Assembly (NCBI GenBank): GCA_028871345.1
Contig: JAGWNK010000002.1
Location: 204,111-268,110 of the forward strand
Length of the DNA: 64,000 nucleotides
Direction of reading: 5' to 3'
DNA from: Alphaproteobacteria bacterium
Lineage (GTDB): Bacteria; Pseudomonadota; Alphaproteobacteria; Micropepsales; Micropepsaceae
In this document: piece by piece, positions 53,676 to 63,000 of the stretch
How positions within the stretch are numbered: the stretch's first letter is position 1
Layout: each line of letters opens with the position of its first letter
Translations under genes and position numbers: made by a program
The notes under the pieces: generated by a model
Databases searched by the model: none
The model's input: only the letters and a program-made list of their open reading frames with translations
Told to the model about the DNA's origin: nothing

Positions 53676-55064
53676 ATGCTGAAGCGATGGCTCGCGATTT
53701 TTTTTCTGCTGTGTGCGATTCCGGCGCTGGCGAAGCAGCCCGCCCTTCCCGATACGCCTGCCGGTCGCGCCTTTGGCGCCTATCTTGCCGCCTTCAATTC
53801 CCAGGACGTGGAAAAGATCAGGGCCTTCGGCAAAGCATTCCACTGGGACGTCCCGCCAGAGGGGCCGGCCCAGTGGTCGCGGGTCATCAGTGGAATGCGG
53901 TTGCTGCGCGTGCTCGACAGCAGGCCCGATGAACTGACCGCGCTGGTCGAACAAGGCGCCTCGGAACAAGTGATGAAAGCCACGGTGAAGACCGGCGGCA
54001 AATATCTCTTCGTCGGCTTCGACCTTGCGGACCGTCCAGCCGATCTTGCCATTCCGCGGCTTTCACAACAGCAGGCGGTGGCAGCGCTGGCGCAGAGGGC
54101 CCAAGGGCTGGCGGCGCAGGACAAGATGTCGGGCGTCCTCCTCATTGCGCGGCACGGGCAGATAATCTTCGAGCGGGCCTGGGGGCTGGCAGACCGCCGC
54201 GGCAAGACGCCCAATACTCTCGAGACGAAATTTCGAATCGCTTCGCTGGACAAGATGTTCACCGCCGTCGCCATCCTGCAGCTGACCGAACAAGGCAAAG
54301 TGTCGCTGCAAGGCAAGGTGGGCGATTACCTGCCGGACTATCCCAACAAGAAAATCGCCACAGAGGTGACGATCCGCGAACTCCTCAATCACACCGGCGG
54401 CACCGGCGAGGCCTTCACGGCGCAGTACATGGCGCACCGCACGCAGGTCAGGACGCTGGCGGATTATGTGACCCTCTTCGGTACGCGCGGGCCGGACTTC
54501 GCGCCGGGCAGCAAGGACGACTATTCCAACTACGGCTATGTCCTGTTGGGACGGATCGTCGAGCGCGTCAGCGGCATCAGCTACTATGACTACGTGCAGC
54601 GGCACATCTTCGATCCAACCGGAATGAAAGACACAGGCGCACTGCCGGAGACCACGCCCGTGCCCGGCCGCGCCGCCGGCTACACCTGGCGGAACGGCCG
54701 GTGGAGCGACAGCGCCGACACCTTGCCGTGGCGCGGAACATCGGCCGGCGGCGGCTATTCGACGGCGCCGGACCTGTTGCGCTTTGCGCTGGCGCTGCAA
54801 GCGGGCAAGCTGATCCCTTCCGGGCTGCTGGCGCAGGCGACCCTGCCCCAGAACAACGGACACTGGTACGGCTACGGCTTCGAGACCCACGGCGCCGGAG
54901 CGACGCGCTACTTCAGCCACTCCGGCGGCGCCTACGGCAGCAATGCGGAATTCCGCGTCTATCCGAAACTTGGTGTCGTTGCCATCGGGCTATGCAATCT
55001 CGATCCCAACGTGTGCACCGACCTCATCGAATGGTACGCCAACCGCATGCCAGCGGCGCCTTGA
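53676..55064 (+). CDS. Exported serine hydrolase (beta-lactamase class C/PBP family)
   Basis: The 462-residue product starts at ATG 53676 (MLKRWLAIFFLLCAIPALA), a signal peptide; 8 track codons are dropped. An N-terminal region (about 30-150: AFGAYLAAFNSQDVEKIRAFGKAFHWDVP) resembles a SnoaL-like extra domain. The catalytic half has IASLDKMFTAVAILQL (SxxK), DYSNYGYVLLGRIVE (YxN) and FSHSGGAYGSN (HSGG in place of KTG), the three motifs of class C-like enzymes. Such proteins act as esterases or D-Ala peptidases rather than true beta-lactamases. It follows trpE by 45 bases, same strand. Confidence 0.87.
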   Translation: MLKRWLAIFFLLCAIPALAKQPALPDTPAGRAFGAYLAAFNSQDVEKIRAFGKAFHWDVPPEGPAQWSRVISGMRLLRVLDSRPDELTALVEQGASEQVMKATVKTGGKYLFVGFDLADRPADLAIPRLSQQQAVAALAQRAQGLAAQDKMSGVLLIARHGQIIFERAWGLADRRGKTPNTLETKFRIASLDKMFTAVAILQLTEQGKVSLQGKVGDYLPDYPNKKIATEVTIRELLNHTGGTGEAFTAQYMAHRTQVRTLADYVTLFGTRGPDFAPGSKDDYSNYGYVLLGRIVERVSGISYYDYVQRHIFDPTGMKDTGALPETTPVPGRAAGYTWRNGRWSDSADTLPWRGTSAGGGYSTAPDLLRFALALQAGKLIPSGLLAQATLPQNNGHWYGYGFETHGAGATRYFSHSGGAYGSNAEFRVYPKLGVVAIGLCNLDPNVCTDLIEWYANRMPAAP

Positions 55065-55207
55065 CAACGAGATTGTGCGACGTGCGAAACCTGCCGGCGA
55101 TCAAGAGGCGGCGCGGCCGCCGTTCGGGCCCGCACGAAAGAAACCATCCCAACAGCGCCCTCACCTGAAATGTGTGCAGCCCAAACCGCTTTACGCGGTC
55201 AACAAGA

Positions 55208-56212
55208 TCAATACCGCAGCTCCTCCAGCGGGTCGGCTTTGCCTGCTTCGATGTCGGAAACCTTGATCGGCGGGTAGCCGACGGATTGCGCGTCGCTGGC
55301 ATGCCAGGCCGCCACGATCATGTCGCGCAGCTCCGAGGCGCCCGCGGCGATGCGCTTGGCGGTGAAGGCCTTGCCCTCGGGCGTGGCCTTGGCGAAGGCA
55401 CCGGCCTTTTCCAGGCGGTAGAACGGCACAACCTCGGCCTGATCGGCCGCCAGATAGTCAGCCGTGCATTTCTCGATCGGGGCGCAGTCGCGCTGCGGCG
55501 TCAGGGCTGCCGCAACATCCTGGGCCGTGATGCTGTCGTGCACGTAGACGTTCTCCCACGGCACGTGCACCTTGGCGTCGGTGAAGCCTTCAGGATTGGG
55601 AAAATTGCCCCAACCGTTATAGTGGACGCTGGCGTGCAGCGGCATCGAGCCGTCGCCCACGAAATGCGACCAGATGCCGAGGTCGCGCAGCAGGATCCGC
55701 TCGCGAGCGCCGCGGTCGCGGCGATACCAGGCCTTCGCCTCCCTGGTCCTGGCGAATTTCTCGCCCGCCACATCGACGCGCCAATAGGCGAAATCCTTGG
55801 TGAGCAGGTCGAAGCCGTCGATGATCGAATAGGGCAGATACCCGGCCCGGTACTGGTCGGACGCCACATGCCGAAGGTCGGTGTCGTATTTCTCGCGCGT
55901 CTCAGGCAGCGCCGACAGCGGTGGTCCGCCCAGGATGGTCAGGTCATCCGAGACATCGACGAAATGGGCCGGGCTGTGCTCGGAATCGAATGCCTGCCCC
56001 GCTCCACGCTGCCGATCGGCTTCCGGTGCAAGGTAGCCGATTTCGTCCGCCGCCACCGGCGTGCGCAGGAAGGCGGGAATTTCCGCGGGCAGCGCCTTGA
56101 TCGCCAGCATGCCGATCATGCGATGGCCGTCCGGACCCCAGGCCCAAGCCGCCTGCGACAGACCGAGCAATGCGACGCCGCACGCGGCCGAGAATAAGAA
56201 CGACGCTCTCAT
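55208..56212 (-). CDS. Exported zinc enzyme of the S1/P1 nuclease-phospholipase C superfamily
   Basis: The 334-residue product (ATG at 56212, GGAGGAG upstream; the track ORF begins far too early) has a signal peptide ending QAAWA, so the mature N-terminal residue is Trp of WGPDGHRMIG, the Trp/His zinc pair of the S1/P1 family. The middle carries SPAHFVDV, then WSHFVGDGSMPLHASVHYNGWGN (HxxxDxxxxxH zinc motif). The last ligand pair is VHVPWE (His-x3-Glu), where nucleases have His-x3-Asp; phospholipase C of the same fold uses Glu. So it is a phosphodiesterase of nucleic acids or phospholipids. It lies 104 bases after the TonB receptor gene, behind a hairpin. Confidence 0.85.
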   Translation of the reverse strand: MRASFLFSAACGVALLGLSQAAWAWGPDGHRMIGMLAIKALPAEIPAFLRTPVAADEIGYLAPEADRQRGAGQAFDSEHSPAHFVDVSDDLTILGGPPLSALPETREKYDTDLRHVASDQYRAGYLPYSIIDGFDLLTKDFAYWRVDVAGEKFARTREAKAWYRRDRGARERILLRDLGIWSHFVGDGSMPLHASVHYNGWGNFPNPEGFTDAKVHVPWENVYVHDSITAQDVAAALTPQRDCAPIEKCTADYLAADQAEVVPFYRLEKAGAFAKATPEGKAFTAKRIAAGASELRDMIVAAWHASDAQSVGYPPIKVSDIEAGKADPLEELRY

Positions 56213-56266
56213 CAAACTCCTCCAACGCGATCTTGCGGCTTTCGGCGCGATTGGCAAAGAGCACGG

Positions 56267-56300
56267 AAAAGGAAACCGGCCGGGATTTCTCCCGGCCGGC
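56267..56300 (-). terminator. Intrinsic terminator between the TonB receptor and the zinc enzyme gene
   Basis: On the minus strand the stem CCGGCCGGG-AGAAAT-CCCGGCCGG (perfect 9-bp stem, 6-base loop) is followed by TTTCCTTTTCC. It ends transcription after the receptor gene, perhaps with partial read-through into the zinc-enzyme gene 55 bases further on. Confidence 0.8.
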
Positions 56301-56316
56301 TCCGCAGCACAATGGT

Positions 56317-58917
56317 CTAGTAAGCCGCAACCAGAGTGACCTGGAAGGTCCGCGGCGCCCCGACATACGCGTAGGGGTAGTTCATGCAGCTCGAGCTGTT
56401 GCCCGACGCCAGCGGCGTCCAACAGGTCTGCGTGCCGATCGAACTGAAGTAGTGCTTGTCGAGGATATTGTCGACGTTGAAGCGGATCGACGACCCGGTC
56501 AGCCCGAGCTTGTCGAGCCTGTAGGTGAGGTCCGCGTTGACCGTGAAGTAGTCCGGCACGCGGAAGGCGTCGTCTTCGGTGGCGAAGCGGCGCCCGACAT
56601 ACTTGCCTTCGAGGCCGAGACGGAGGTTCTCGATCGGCTCGTACTGGGCCCGGCCCGAGAACATCCATTCCGGCGTGTCTGACAGCTGCTTGCCGGTGGT
56701 CGGCGCGAAGCCGGGAACTGATGCGCCGGGATAGGTGCCGGCGATCGGGATGTCGGCCGTGATGCGCGAATGGTCGTAGGAGGCGTTGCCGTACAGCGTA
56801 AGGGCCTGCGTCACGCTGTAGCTGGCTTCGACGTCCACGCCGTCGGTGTTCGCACCGCCGATCGTGTGGTCGAAATACTGCTTCGCATCCTGGTCGTAGG
56901 AGCTGACGATGCGGTTGTGGATCTGGGTGTTCCAGAACACCGCCGAGGCCTGCAGGTCATCACCGAAGTAGCGATAGCCGAGCATGTAGGTCGTCGAGGT
57001 CTCGGGCTTGGTGTGAAGGAACGGCGTGTAGACCGTATCGCCGGCGTTGATGCCGGACTTATACAAGTTGTCGGTCTTCGGCGCCGCCATTTCCTGCGCA
57101 TAGGACACGAAGAATTGATGCTGCTTGCCGAACGGCAGGAAGGTGAAGCCGAGATGCGGCAGGAACTTGTTGTACCGCACCGTGGTGTGTCCCGGGGCGA
57201 CATACTTCGTCGAGGAACCGGCAAACGTGACGAGGTCCTGCGCATTCGGGGCGCTCGGCGCCTGCGTCGTGCAGTAGGCGTTGCTCGAATCCTTCTGCTC
57301 GTAGCAGTACTGGTTGAGGTCGCGCTCGAAGAACGGCAACCTGAAGCCGAGCGAGGCCTCGAGCATGTCGTCGAAATACTTGCCTTCGTAGTCGAACGAC
57401 GCCTGGTTCAGGATCGCCTTGGACTTGCGGTCGCGGTAGCGCAGCGGCACGCCGTTGGCGTCGTAGACGCGGTGGGCGGCGTCGGTCAGGCCGCCGAAGG
57501 GATCGGTGGGACCGCTGACCGGGTTGAGATACGAGGTCAAGCCGGTCTGGCGATGCAGGCCGTAATCCAGCGTGTAGGCGATCTGCAGCGTGTTGTTCTC
57601 GTCGAAGACATAGATCAGCGAGGACGAATAACCCCAGCGGCGGGTGTTGGTCGTGCTCGGCTGATAGAGCGCCACCGTGTCCAGGACATCGCCGTCGCCG
57701 TTGAGATCGCAACCCACGTTGGCGATGCAGCCATAGGGCGTCGTCGTCGTGCCGGCGCCGCCGATGCCGCCGCCGAGCTGGCCGCTGGTCTCCCTGAACG
57801 TGTAGATGCCGCCGCCGTTGGCCAGGACGTATTGCAGGCTGGCGTCGGCAGTGAACGTCAGGTTCGGCAGGAGGTGCCACAGCGAGTGGAACCGCAGGTT
57901 GCCGGTGTCGGACGGATTGATCTTGCCCCGGTACCAGTTGGTGCAGGAGGTCATGGTGTTGTCGGCCGAGCCCGCGGTCGGGGCGACGTAGGTGCAGGTC
58001 GGATTGTAGTCGCGCGACCAGCCCGTGCCGGTGAGCGAATTCGTGCTCAACGGATTGGCGACATAGCCCCCGGGTCCGTCGATGATGTCGGTCTTGCCGG
58101 TCAGGCTCGAGGTGAAGCCGGTCGTGTTCGGCGACCACTGCAGGCCGTAATAGGAGTTGTTGCGGTTGGAGTTCCAGTGGCCTGCGATCGAGAACCAGCC
58201 GAGATCGCCCATATCCTGGTAGATATTGAAATTGCCCTGGATCTTGCGCAGGTGTCCCGGGCCCTTGAACTTGTCGTAATCCTGATAGGACATCATCGCG
58301 AAGGCCTTCGTGCCCCAGGGGCCGAAGGTTCCGGTGTCGATGCGGGCGAGATAGCGCTGCTTGCTGAAGCTGCCGAACGAGGCCGAAGCCAGGGCCCCGA
58401 AATCATCGTGGGGCACATCGGTCTGGATGGCGATCACGCCGCCCATGGCCGCCGCCGTCGGGCTATCGACGTCGGTGGTCCCCTGGTTGACGCTGACACG
58501 CGACACCGCTTCGGAATCCGGCATCTGATTGGTGTAAATCGCGTAATTGCCGGTATCGTTGAGCGGCATGCCGTCGAGCGTCAGAGAGATATGAGCGCCG
58601 TCCTGGCCGTGCAGGCGGACCGTGCCGCCGCTCGAGCCGTAGGGATCGTTGTTCGTGAAGTTCACGCCGGGCATGAAGTTCAAGGACTGGAAGACCGTCT
58701 GGCCCGCCGTCTGGGTCTCCAGGAAATCGCTGGTGATGGTGGATTGCTCTTTGGCGATCGGGGCCGTGTTCATCAGCCCGATGCTGCTGACCCGCGTGCC
58801 GGTGACCACGACTGTCTCAACCTGCTGGGTACCGGTCGATTGCGCCAGCGTCGGCGACAAAGCCGCGAGCATGGTTATCGGACATGCGCCCGCCAATAAT
58901 GCCTTCGTTATCCGCAT
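56317..58917 (-). CDS. TonB-dependent outer-membrane receptor
   Basis: The 866-residue protein (ATG at 58917 with GAGGGG; 53 track codons dropped) has a signal peptide (MRITKALLAGACPITMLAALSPTLAQ), a TonB-box-like QQVETVVVTGTRVSS, a plug domain with LNFMPGVNFTNNDPYGSSGGTVRLHGQDGAHISLTLDGMPLND and GGVIAIQTD, then a 22-strand barrel rich in aromatic residues and finishing YVGAPRTFQVTLVAAY. It imports ligands too large for porins using TonB energy. It shows no siderophore-specific feature, and context (nuclease-like enzyme, nucleoside enzymes) suggests a nucleotide or phosphorylated ligand, as inference. Conserved phenylalanine-type end fits BAM recognition only loosely. Confidence 0.9.
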   Translation of the reverse strand: MRITKALLAGACPITMLAALSPTLAQSTGTQQVETVVVTGTRVSSIGLMNTAPIAKEQSTITSDFLETQTAGQTVFQSLNFMPGVNFTNNDPYGSSGGTVRLHGQDGAHISLTLDGMPLNDTGNYAIYTNQMPDSEAVSRVSVNQGTTDVDSPTAAAMGGVIAIQTDVPHDDFGALASASFGSFSKQRYLARIDTGTFGPWGTKAFAMMSYQDYDKFKGPGHLRKIQGNFNIYQDMGDLGWFSIAGHWNSNRNNSYYGLQWSPNTTGFTSSLTGKTDIIDGPGGYVANPLSTNSLTGTGWSRDYNPTCTYVAPTAGSADNTMTSCTNWYRGKINPSDTGNLRFHSLWHLLPNLTFTADASLQYVLANGGGIYTFRETSGQLGGGIGGAGTTTTPYGCIANVGCDLNGDGDVLDTVALYQPSTTNTRRWGYSSSLIYVFDENNTLQIAYTLDYGLHRQTGLTSYLNPVSGPTDPFGGLTDAAHRVYDANGVPLRYRDRKSKAILNQASFDYEGKYFDDMLEASLGFRLPFFERDLNQYCYEQKDSSNAYCTTQAPSAPNAQDLVTFAGSSTKYVAPGHTTVRYNKFLPHLGFTFLPFGKQHQFFVSYAQEMAAPKTDNLYKSGINAGDTVYTPFLHTKPETSTTYMLGYRYFGDDLQASAVFWNTQIHNRIVSSYDQDAKQYFDHTIGGANTDGVDVEASYSVTQALTLYGNASYDHSRITADIPIAGTYPGASVPGFAPTTGKQLSDTPEWMFSGRAQYEPIENLRLGLEGKYVGRRFATEDDAFRVPDYFTVNADLTYRLDKLGLTGSSIRFNVDNILDKHYFSSIGTQTCWTPLASGNSSSCMNYPYAYVGAPRTFQVTLVAAY

Positions 58918-59330
58918 TGTCTTCCCCTCGTGATGGATTGATTGGTGGCGCGAGGCGCGGACGACTTCGGGGCGCACGTTGCGTCCAGGCGATCGCGTCG
59001 CCGCGGTCCGCTCTGACCCTCCCGACCCCACATCACCCCCGCCCGCGCTGACGCGTCTTTTTTTGCACTGCAACAATCGTGCGTTAACGCATTCTTATAG
59101 GTCCATTAGCACGGAAGTTTTGCGACAGCGATGGGCTTTTCCAACCACACTTCGAGAAAAAAGATGTCGATTTATTGCTTAGGACTAAGGCGCATTTGCC
59201 ACTCAATCGTATTTGTTATGGAATCGCGAATACGTCTTGCGCGCATTTACTGATCGATCGCGCTTCACAGGAATCCTTTTAAAAAGTTGCCGGAATTGCG
59301 ACTGTTTTGTTGCGATGCAGCGAAAGCTTT
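58918..59330. other. 413-base intergenic region upstream of the TonB receptor
   Basis: There is no gene here. The centre is AT-rich and holds the receptor's probable promoter and operator (listed separately). The rest, toward punA, includes T-rich stretches (ttttttt at about 59059; cctttta at 59275) but no hairpin with T-tract. Track ORFs 59213-59494 and 59307-60059 plus run into the punA antisense and look like chance frames. Confidence 0.45.
59080..59099 (-). promoter_or_regulatory. Palindromic operator at the TonB receptor promoter
   Basis: TATAAG on the minus strand (59099-59094) can serve as a -10 box, and TGCGTTAACGCA (59080-59091), a perfect 12-base palindrome, lies just downstream over the expected start of transcription, about 165 bases before the receptor ATG. 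The -35 is poor. LacI- or GntR-type regulators bind sites of this size; no regulator gene is nearby. Confidence 0.5.
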
Positions 59331-60155
59331 TTACGGCAACACAGCGAGAAAATTCGCCAGCAAGCGCTCGACGCGGCCGTATGCCTTCGCCGCCTCGGCA
59401 AGCGTCTCCGCATGCGACAGCGGCTGCTTGGCGATGCCCGTCGCAAGATTGGTCACGACCGACAGGCCCACGACCTTCATGCCGCAGTGCCTAGCGACGA
59501 TGCACTCGGGCACGGTGGACATGCCCACGGCGTCGGCACCGAGCTTTCCGTACATTCGGATCTCGGCGGCCGTTTCGAAACTTGGTCCGATGGCGAACAC
59601 GTAGATGCCCGAGGTCACGGCGACACCCGCCTCGCGCGCGGCGGACGCCAGAAGCGCGCGCAGACCCGGATCGTACGCATCGGTCATGTCCGGGAAGCGC
59701 GGGCCGAAGCGATCGTCATTGGGCCCGACCAGCGGATTGAAGTTGGAGAAGTTGATGTGGTCTTCGATGATCATCAGCGTTCCGGGCTGCATCTTCTCGC
59801 TCAGGCCGCCCGAGGCATTGGTCAGGAACAGGCACTCGACGCCGAGCGTCTTCAGGATGCGGATCGGTGCTGCGATGGTCTGCGCCGCGTAGCCTTCATA
59901 GGCGTGGATGCGACCCTGCAGGACGGCAACCGGCCGGCCGCCTGCATTTCCGACCACCAGCTTTCCCGCGTGCCCGACCACCGTCGATCGCGAAAAACCG
60001 GGGATGTCGCCATAGCTGACGCTGCGGATGTCGCTCAGCGTCTCGGCGAACTTGCCTAACCCGCTGCCCAGGACCAGCGCCGTCTTCGGAAACGGCCCGC
60101 CCAAATGCGCACGGATGGCCGCCGCGCCGCGATCGATCACATCAATCTCGTCCAT
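59331..60155 (-). CDS. punA: Purine nucleoside phosphorylase (class II, trimeric type)
   Basis: The 274-residue enzyme splits purine (deoxy)nucleosides with phosphate into base and (deoxy)ribose 1-phosphate. Motifs: [13 protein letters not shown] (phosphate loop), [58 protein letters not shown] (catalytic Asn and purine region) and [30 protein letters not shown]. These match the human-type PNP rather than hexameric DeoD. Start ATG at 60155. Divergent from deoB across 107 bases and upstream of the TonB receptor on the same strand. Confidence 0.93.
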   Translation of the reverse strand: MDEIDVIDRGAAAIRAHLGGPFPKTALVLGSGLGKFAETLSDIRSVSYGDIPGFSRSTVVGHAGKLVVGNAGGRPVAVLQGRIHAYEGYAAQTIAAPIRILKTLGVECLFLTNASGGLSEKMQPGTLMIIEDHINFSNFNPLVGPNDDRFGPRFPDMTDAYDPGLRALLASAAREAGVAVTSGIYVFAIGPSFETAAEIRMYGKLGADAVGMSTVPECIVARHCGMKVVGLSVVTNLATGIAKQPLSHAETLAEAAKAYGRVERLLANFLAVLP

Positions 60156-60262
60156 CCCGCACGTGTAGGGCGCCCGGCGCGCATGGACAAGCCCGACCTT
60201 TCTTGGAACAATGCAAATCCACCGGGATTTCCCGCATATCGGATCAAAATACGGGCAGCCGT

Positions 60263-61453
60263 TTGAGAGCCATCATCGCCGTACTCGACTCTTTCGGCAT
60301 CGGCGCCGCGCCCGACGCCGCGCGCTTCGGGGATGCAGGCGCCAACACGTTCGGGCACATCGTCGCCCGTTGCCCGAGATTGCCGCGTGGACCGCTGGAG
60401 ATACCGAACCTGTTGTCCCTCGGACTCGGCCTGGCCGCCCGCGAACTCGATCCGCGACTCCCCTTGTTGGGCGACGGCCCCGTCACGGCGCGCTACGGCA
60501 GTGCCGCCGAACGTTCGAAGGGCAAGGACACGCCTAGCGGGCATTGGGAGATGATGGGCCTGCCGGTCGATACGGACTGGGGCTATTTCCCGCGCACGGT
60601 ACCCACCTTCCCTTCCGTGCTCACCGACGCGCTGATCGCGCGCGCCAAACTGCCCGGCATCCTCGGCAACTGCCACGCCTCGGGAACGGAGATCATCGAA
60701 CGGCTCGGCACGGACCATATCCGGACAGGACGGCCGATCTGCTACACGTCAGCCGATTCGGTCTTCCAGATCGCCGCCCACGAAGCCTATTTCGGCCTGG
60801 AGCGGCTCTATGAGGTATGCGCGATCGCCCGCGAACTCGTGGACGCCTACAACGTCGGCCGTGTCATCGCGCGCCCCTTCGTCGGCGAATGCCCCGGAGA
60901 ATTCAAGCGCACCGGCAACCGCCACGACTACGCGACTCCGCCCCACCGGCCGACGCTGCTCGACCTCTACAAGGCGAAAGGGCATCCGGTGATCGGCATT
61001 GGCAAGATCTCCGACATCTTCGCCGGCTGCGGCATCACCACGAACATCAAAGCGGACGGCAACGACAAGATCTTCGACGCCACGATCGAATGCGCCAAGA
61101 CGGCACCAGAGCAGTCGATCACCTTCGCCAATTTCGTGGACTTCGACCAGTCCTATGGCCACCGGCGCGACGTGGCGGGCTATGCCGGCGCGCTTGAAGC
61201 GTTCGACGCGCGCCTTCCCCAGTTGCGCGCGGCTCTGCGTCCCGGCGATCTCGTGATACTCACGGCCGATCACGGCTGCGACCCGACCTGGCGCGGCACC
61301 GACCATACGCGCGAATACATCCCCATCCTCGCCTTCGGGCCGGGCATCAATCCCGGCCCCATCGGCGTGCGCCCGACTTTCGCCGACATCGGCCAATCGA
61401 TTGCGCATCATCTGAGACTGGAACCGCTTCCGGTCGGAGAGTCCTTCCTGTGA
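60263..61453 (+). CDS. deoB: Phosphopentomutase
   Basis: The 396-residue alkaline-phosphatase-superfamily enzyme converts (deoxy)ribose 1-phosphate to 5-phosphate, linking nucleoside breakdown to the pentose pathway. I start it at TTG 60263 ([19 protein letters not shown]) since the family begins there; the track start at 60203 is a TTG with no support. Motifs: VLDSFGIG (metal Asp), [12 protein letters not shown] (catalytic Thr), [45 protein letters not shown]. The stop overlaps the amn start (GTGA), so the two are translated together. Confidence 0.93.
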   Translation: MRAIIAVLDSFGIGAAPDAARFGDAGANTFGHIVARCPRLPRGPLEIPNLLSLGLGLAARELDPRLPLLGDGPVTARYGSAAERSKGKDTPSGHWEMMGLPVDTDWGYFPRTVPTFPSVLTDALIARAKLPGILGNCHASGTEIIERLGTDHIRTGRPICYTSADSVFQIAAHEAYFGLERLYEVCAIARELVDAYNVGRVIARPFVGECPGEFKRTGNRHDYATPPHRPTLLDLYKAKGHPVIGIGKISDIFAGCGITTNIKADGNDKIFDATIECAKTAPEQSITFANFVDFDQSYGHRRDVAGYAGALEAFDARLPQLRAALRPGDLVILTADHGCDPTWRGTDHTREYIPILAFGPGINPGPIGVRPTFADIGQSIAHHLRLEPLPVGESFL

Positions 61454-62931
61454 GCCCCATGGACCTGCAGCCGATTTCCACCACGACCGCCGCTCCCGCG
61501 ACCGATCTCGTGCGATGCGACACCCCCGAGGCCGCCTACGAGCGGCTGGTGGCGTTGTACGAGGACGCCATCGGCGAGATCGAGCGCAACTTCACGATCT
61601 TCTCGCACAATGAACCGGTGCCGTGGGGCGCCGCGCCGGTCTATCCCTACCTCAGCGTCGATGTGAGTTTCGGCGAGGGCGGACGGCTGGCGTCCAGCCT
61701 CGCCTTCGGCAAGGTGACGAGCCCCGGTCCCTATGGCACGACGATCACGGCGCCACGCTTGTTCCGCGATTACCTCATCGAGCAGCTCAGCCTGCTGACG
61801 CGCAACTACAAGGCCACCATCTTCGTCGGCAAGAGCCACACGCCGATTCCGCTGACCTTCGCCGTGGAACGTGCCGCATCGCAGATGGACGCCGAGCGGC
61901 GGATGCAGCTGGCGGAGCACTTCCCGCTGCCCCAACTCGATGCCGCGCACGACGCCATCGTCGACGGCGGGGCCTGGTACGGGCCGGGACCCGCGCCGCT
62001 GTCGTTGTTCTCGGCGGAGAGGATCGACTATTCGCTGCACCGTCTGCGCCATTACAGCGGCACCGATCCGCTCCACTTTCAGCGCTTCGTTCTGTTCACC
62101 AACTATCAGCGCTACATCGACGAGTTCATCCTCTATTGCCAGGGCGAGATCGCCGAAGGCCGGGCGTTGCGCTTCGTCGAGCCGGGCAACCGGATCACCG
62201 AGCCGGGCCAGGCACCGTCGATGCCGCCTCTGGCCAAGCTGCCGCAGATGCCCGCCTATCACCTGGTACAGGCGAACGAGGAGGGCATTACGCTCGTGAA
62301 CATCGGCGTGGGACCGTCCAACGCCAAGACGGTGACGGATCACCTGGCCGTGCTGAGGCCGCATGTCTGGCTGATGGTCGGCCACTGCGGCGGGCTGCGG
62401 GCCAACCAGCGGCTGGGCGATTACGTGCTGGCGCATGCCTACCTGCGCGACGATCAGGTGCTCGACGACATGCTGCCGCGCGAAATCCCGGTGCCGCCCA
62501 TCGCCGAGGTGCAGGTGGCGCTGGCACAGGCAGTAAGCGAGATCACGGCCGTCAAGGGACCAGTGTTGAAGGAGCGGCTGCGCACGGGCACGGTGGTCAC
62601 GACCTCGGACCGGAACTGGGAGCTGCGCTTCGCCCAGCAGGCGCGCCGCTTCAACCAATCGCGCGCCATCGCCATCGACATGGAATCGGCGACGATCGCC
62701 GCCAACGGCTACCGCTTCCGGGTGCCCTATGGGACGCTGCTGTGCGTGTCGGACCGGCCGCTGCACGGCGAGATCAAGCTCCCCGGCATGGCGGACACCT
62801 TCTACGAAGAGCGCGTCAGCCAGCACCTGCAGATCGGCATCCGGGCCCTGGAGCTGCTGCGCAAGGAAGCCCAGGCCGGCACACTGCACTCCCGCAAGCT
62901 GCGCAGCTTCACCGAGCCCGCGTTCCGGTAG
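61450..62931 (+). CDS. amn: AMP nucleosidase
   Basis: The 493-residue enzyme cleaves AMP to adenine and ribose 5-phosphate. An N-terminal regulatory domain (residues 20-230: [73 protein letters not shown]) precedes the nucleoside-phosphorylase-like domain with [39 protein letters not shown], the C-terminal [36 protein letters not shown] block. Start GTG at 61450 overlaps deoB TGA; ATG 61459 is an alternative. With PunA and DeoB it completes routes from nucleotides to base and sugar phosphate. Confidence 0.95.
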   Translation: MSPMDLQPISTTTAAPATDLVRCDTPEAAYERLVALYEDAIGEIERNFTIFSHNEPVPWGAAPVYPYLSVDVSFGEGGRLASSLAFGKVTSPGPYGTTITAPRLFRDYLIEQLSLLTRNYKATIFVGKSHTPIPLTFAVERAASQMDAERRMQLAEHFPLPQLDAAHDAIVDGGAWYGPGPAPLSLFSAERIDYSLHRLRHYSGTDPLHFQRFVLFTNYQRYIDEFILYCQGEIAEGRALRFVEPGNRITEPGQAPSMPPLAKLPQMPAYHLVQANEEGITLVNIGVGPSNAKTVTDHLAVLRPHVWLMVGHCGGLRANQRLGDYVLAHAYLRDDQVLDDMLPREIPVPPIAEVQVALAQAVSEITAVKGPVLKERLRTGTVVTTSDRNWELRFAQQARRFNQSRAIAIDMESATIAANGYRFRVPYGTLLCVSDRPLHGEIKLPGMADTFYEERVSQHLQIGIRALELLRKEAQAGTLHSRKLRSFTEPAFR

Positions 62932-63000
62932 GCGCGCTGCATTCTCCCCGCGTGCTTGCGGATGTGCCATACTGCCTACGGACACGAGCCGGAGGGGGAC

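Noticed and set aside
55181-55200. ACCGC-TTTAC-GCGGT hairpin between the serine hydrolase and zinc enzyme genes
   Set aside because: A 5-bp stem without T-tract is too weak to call as a terminator.
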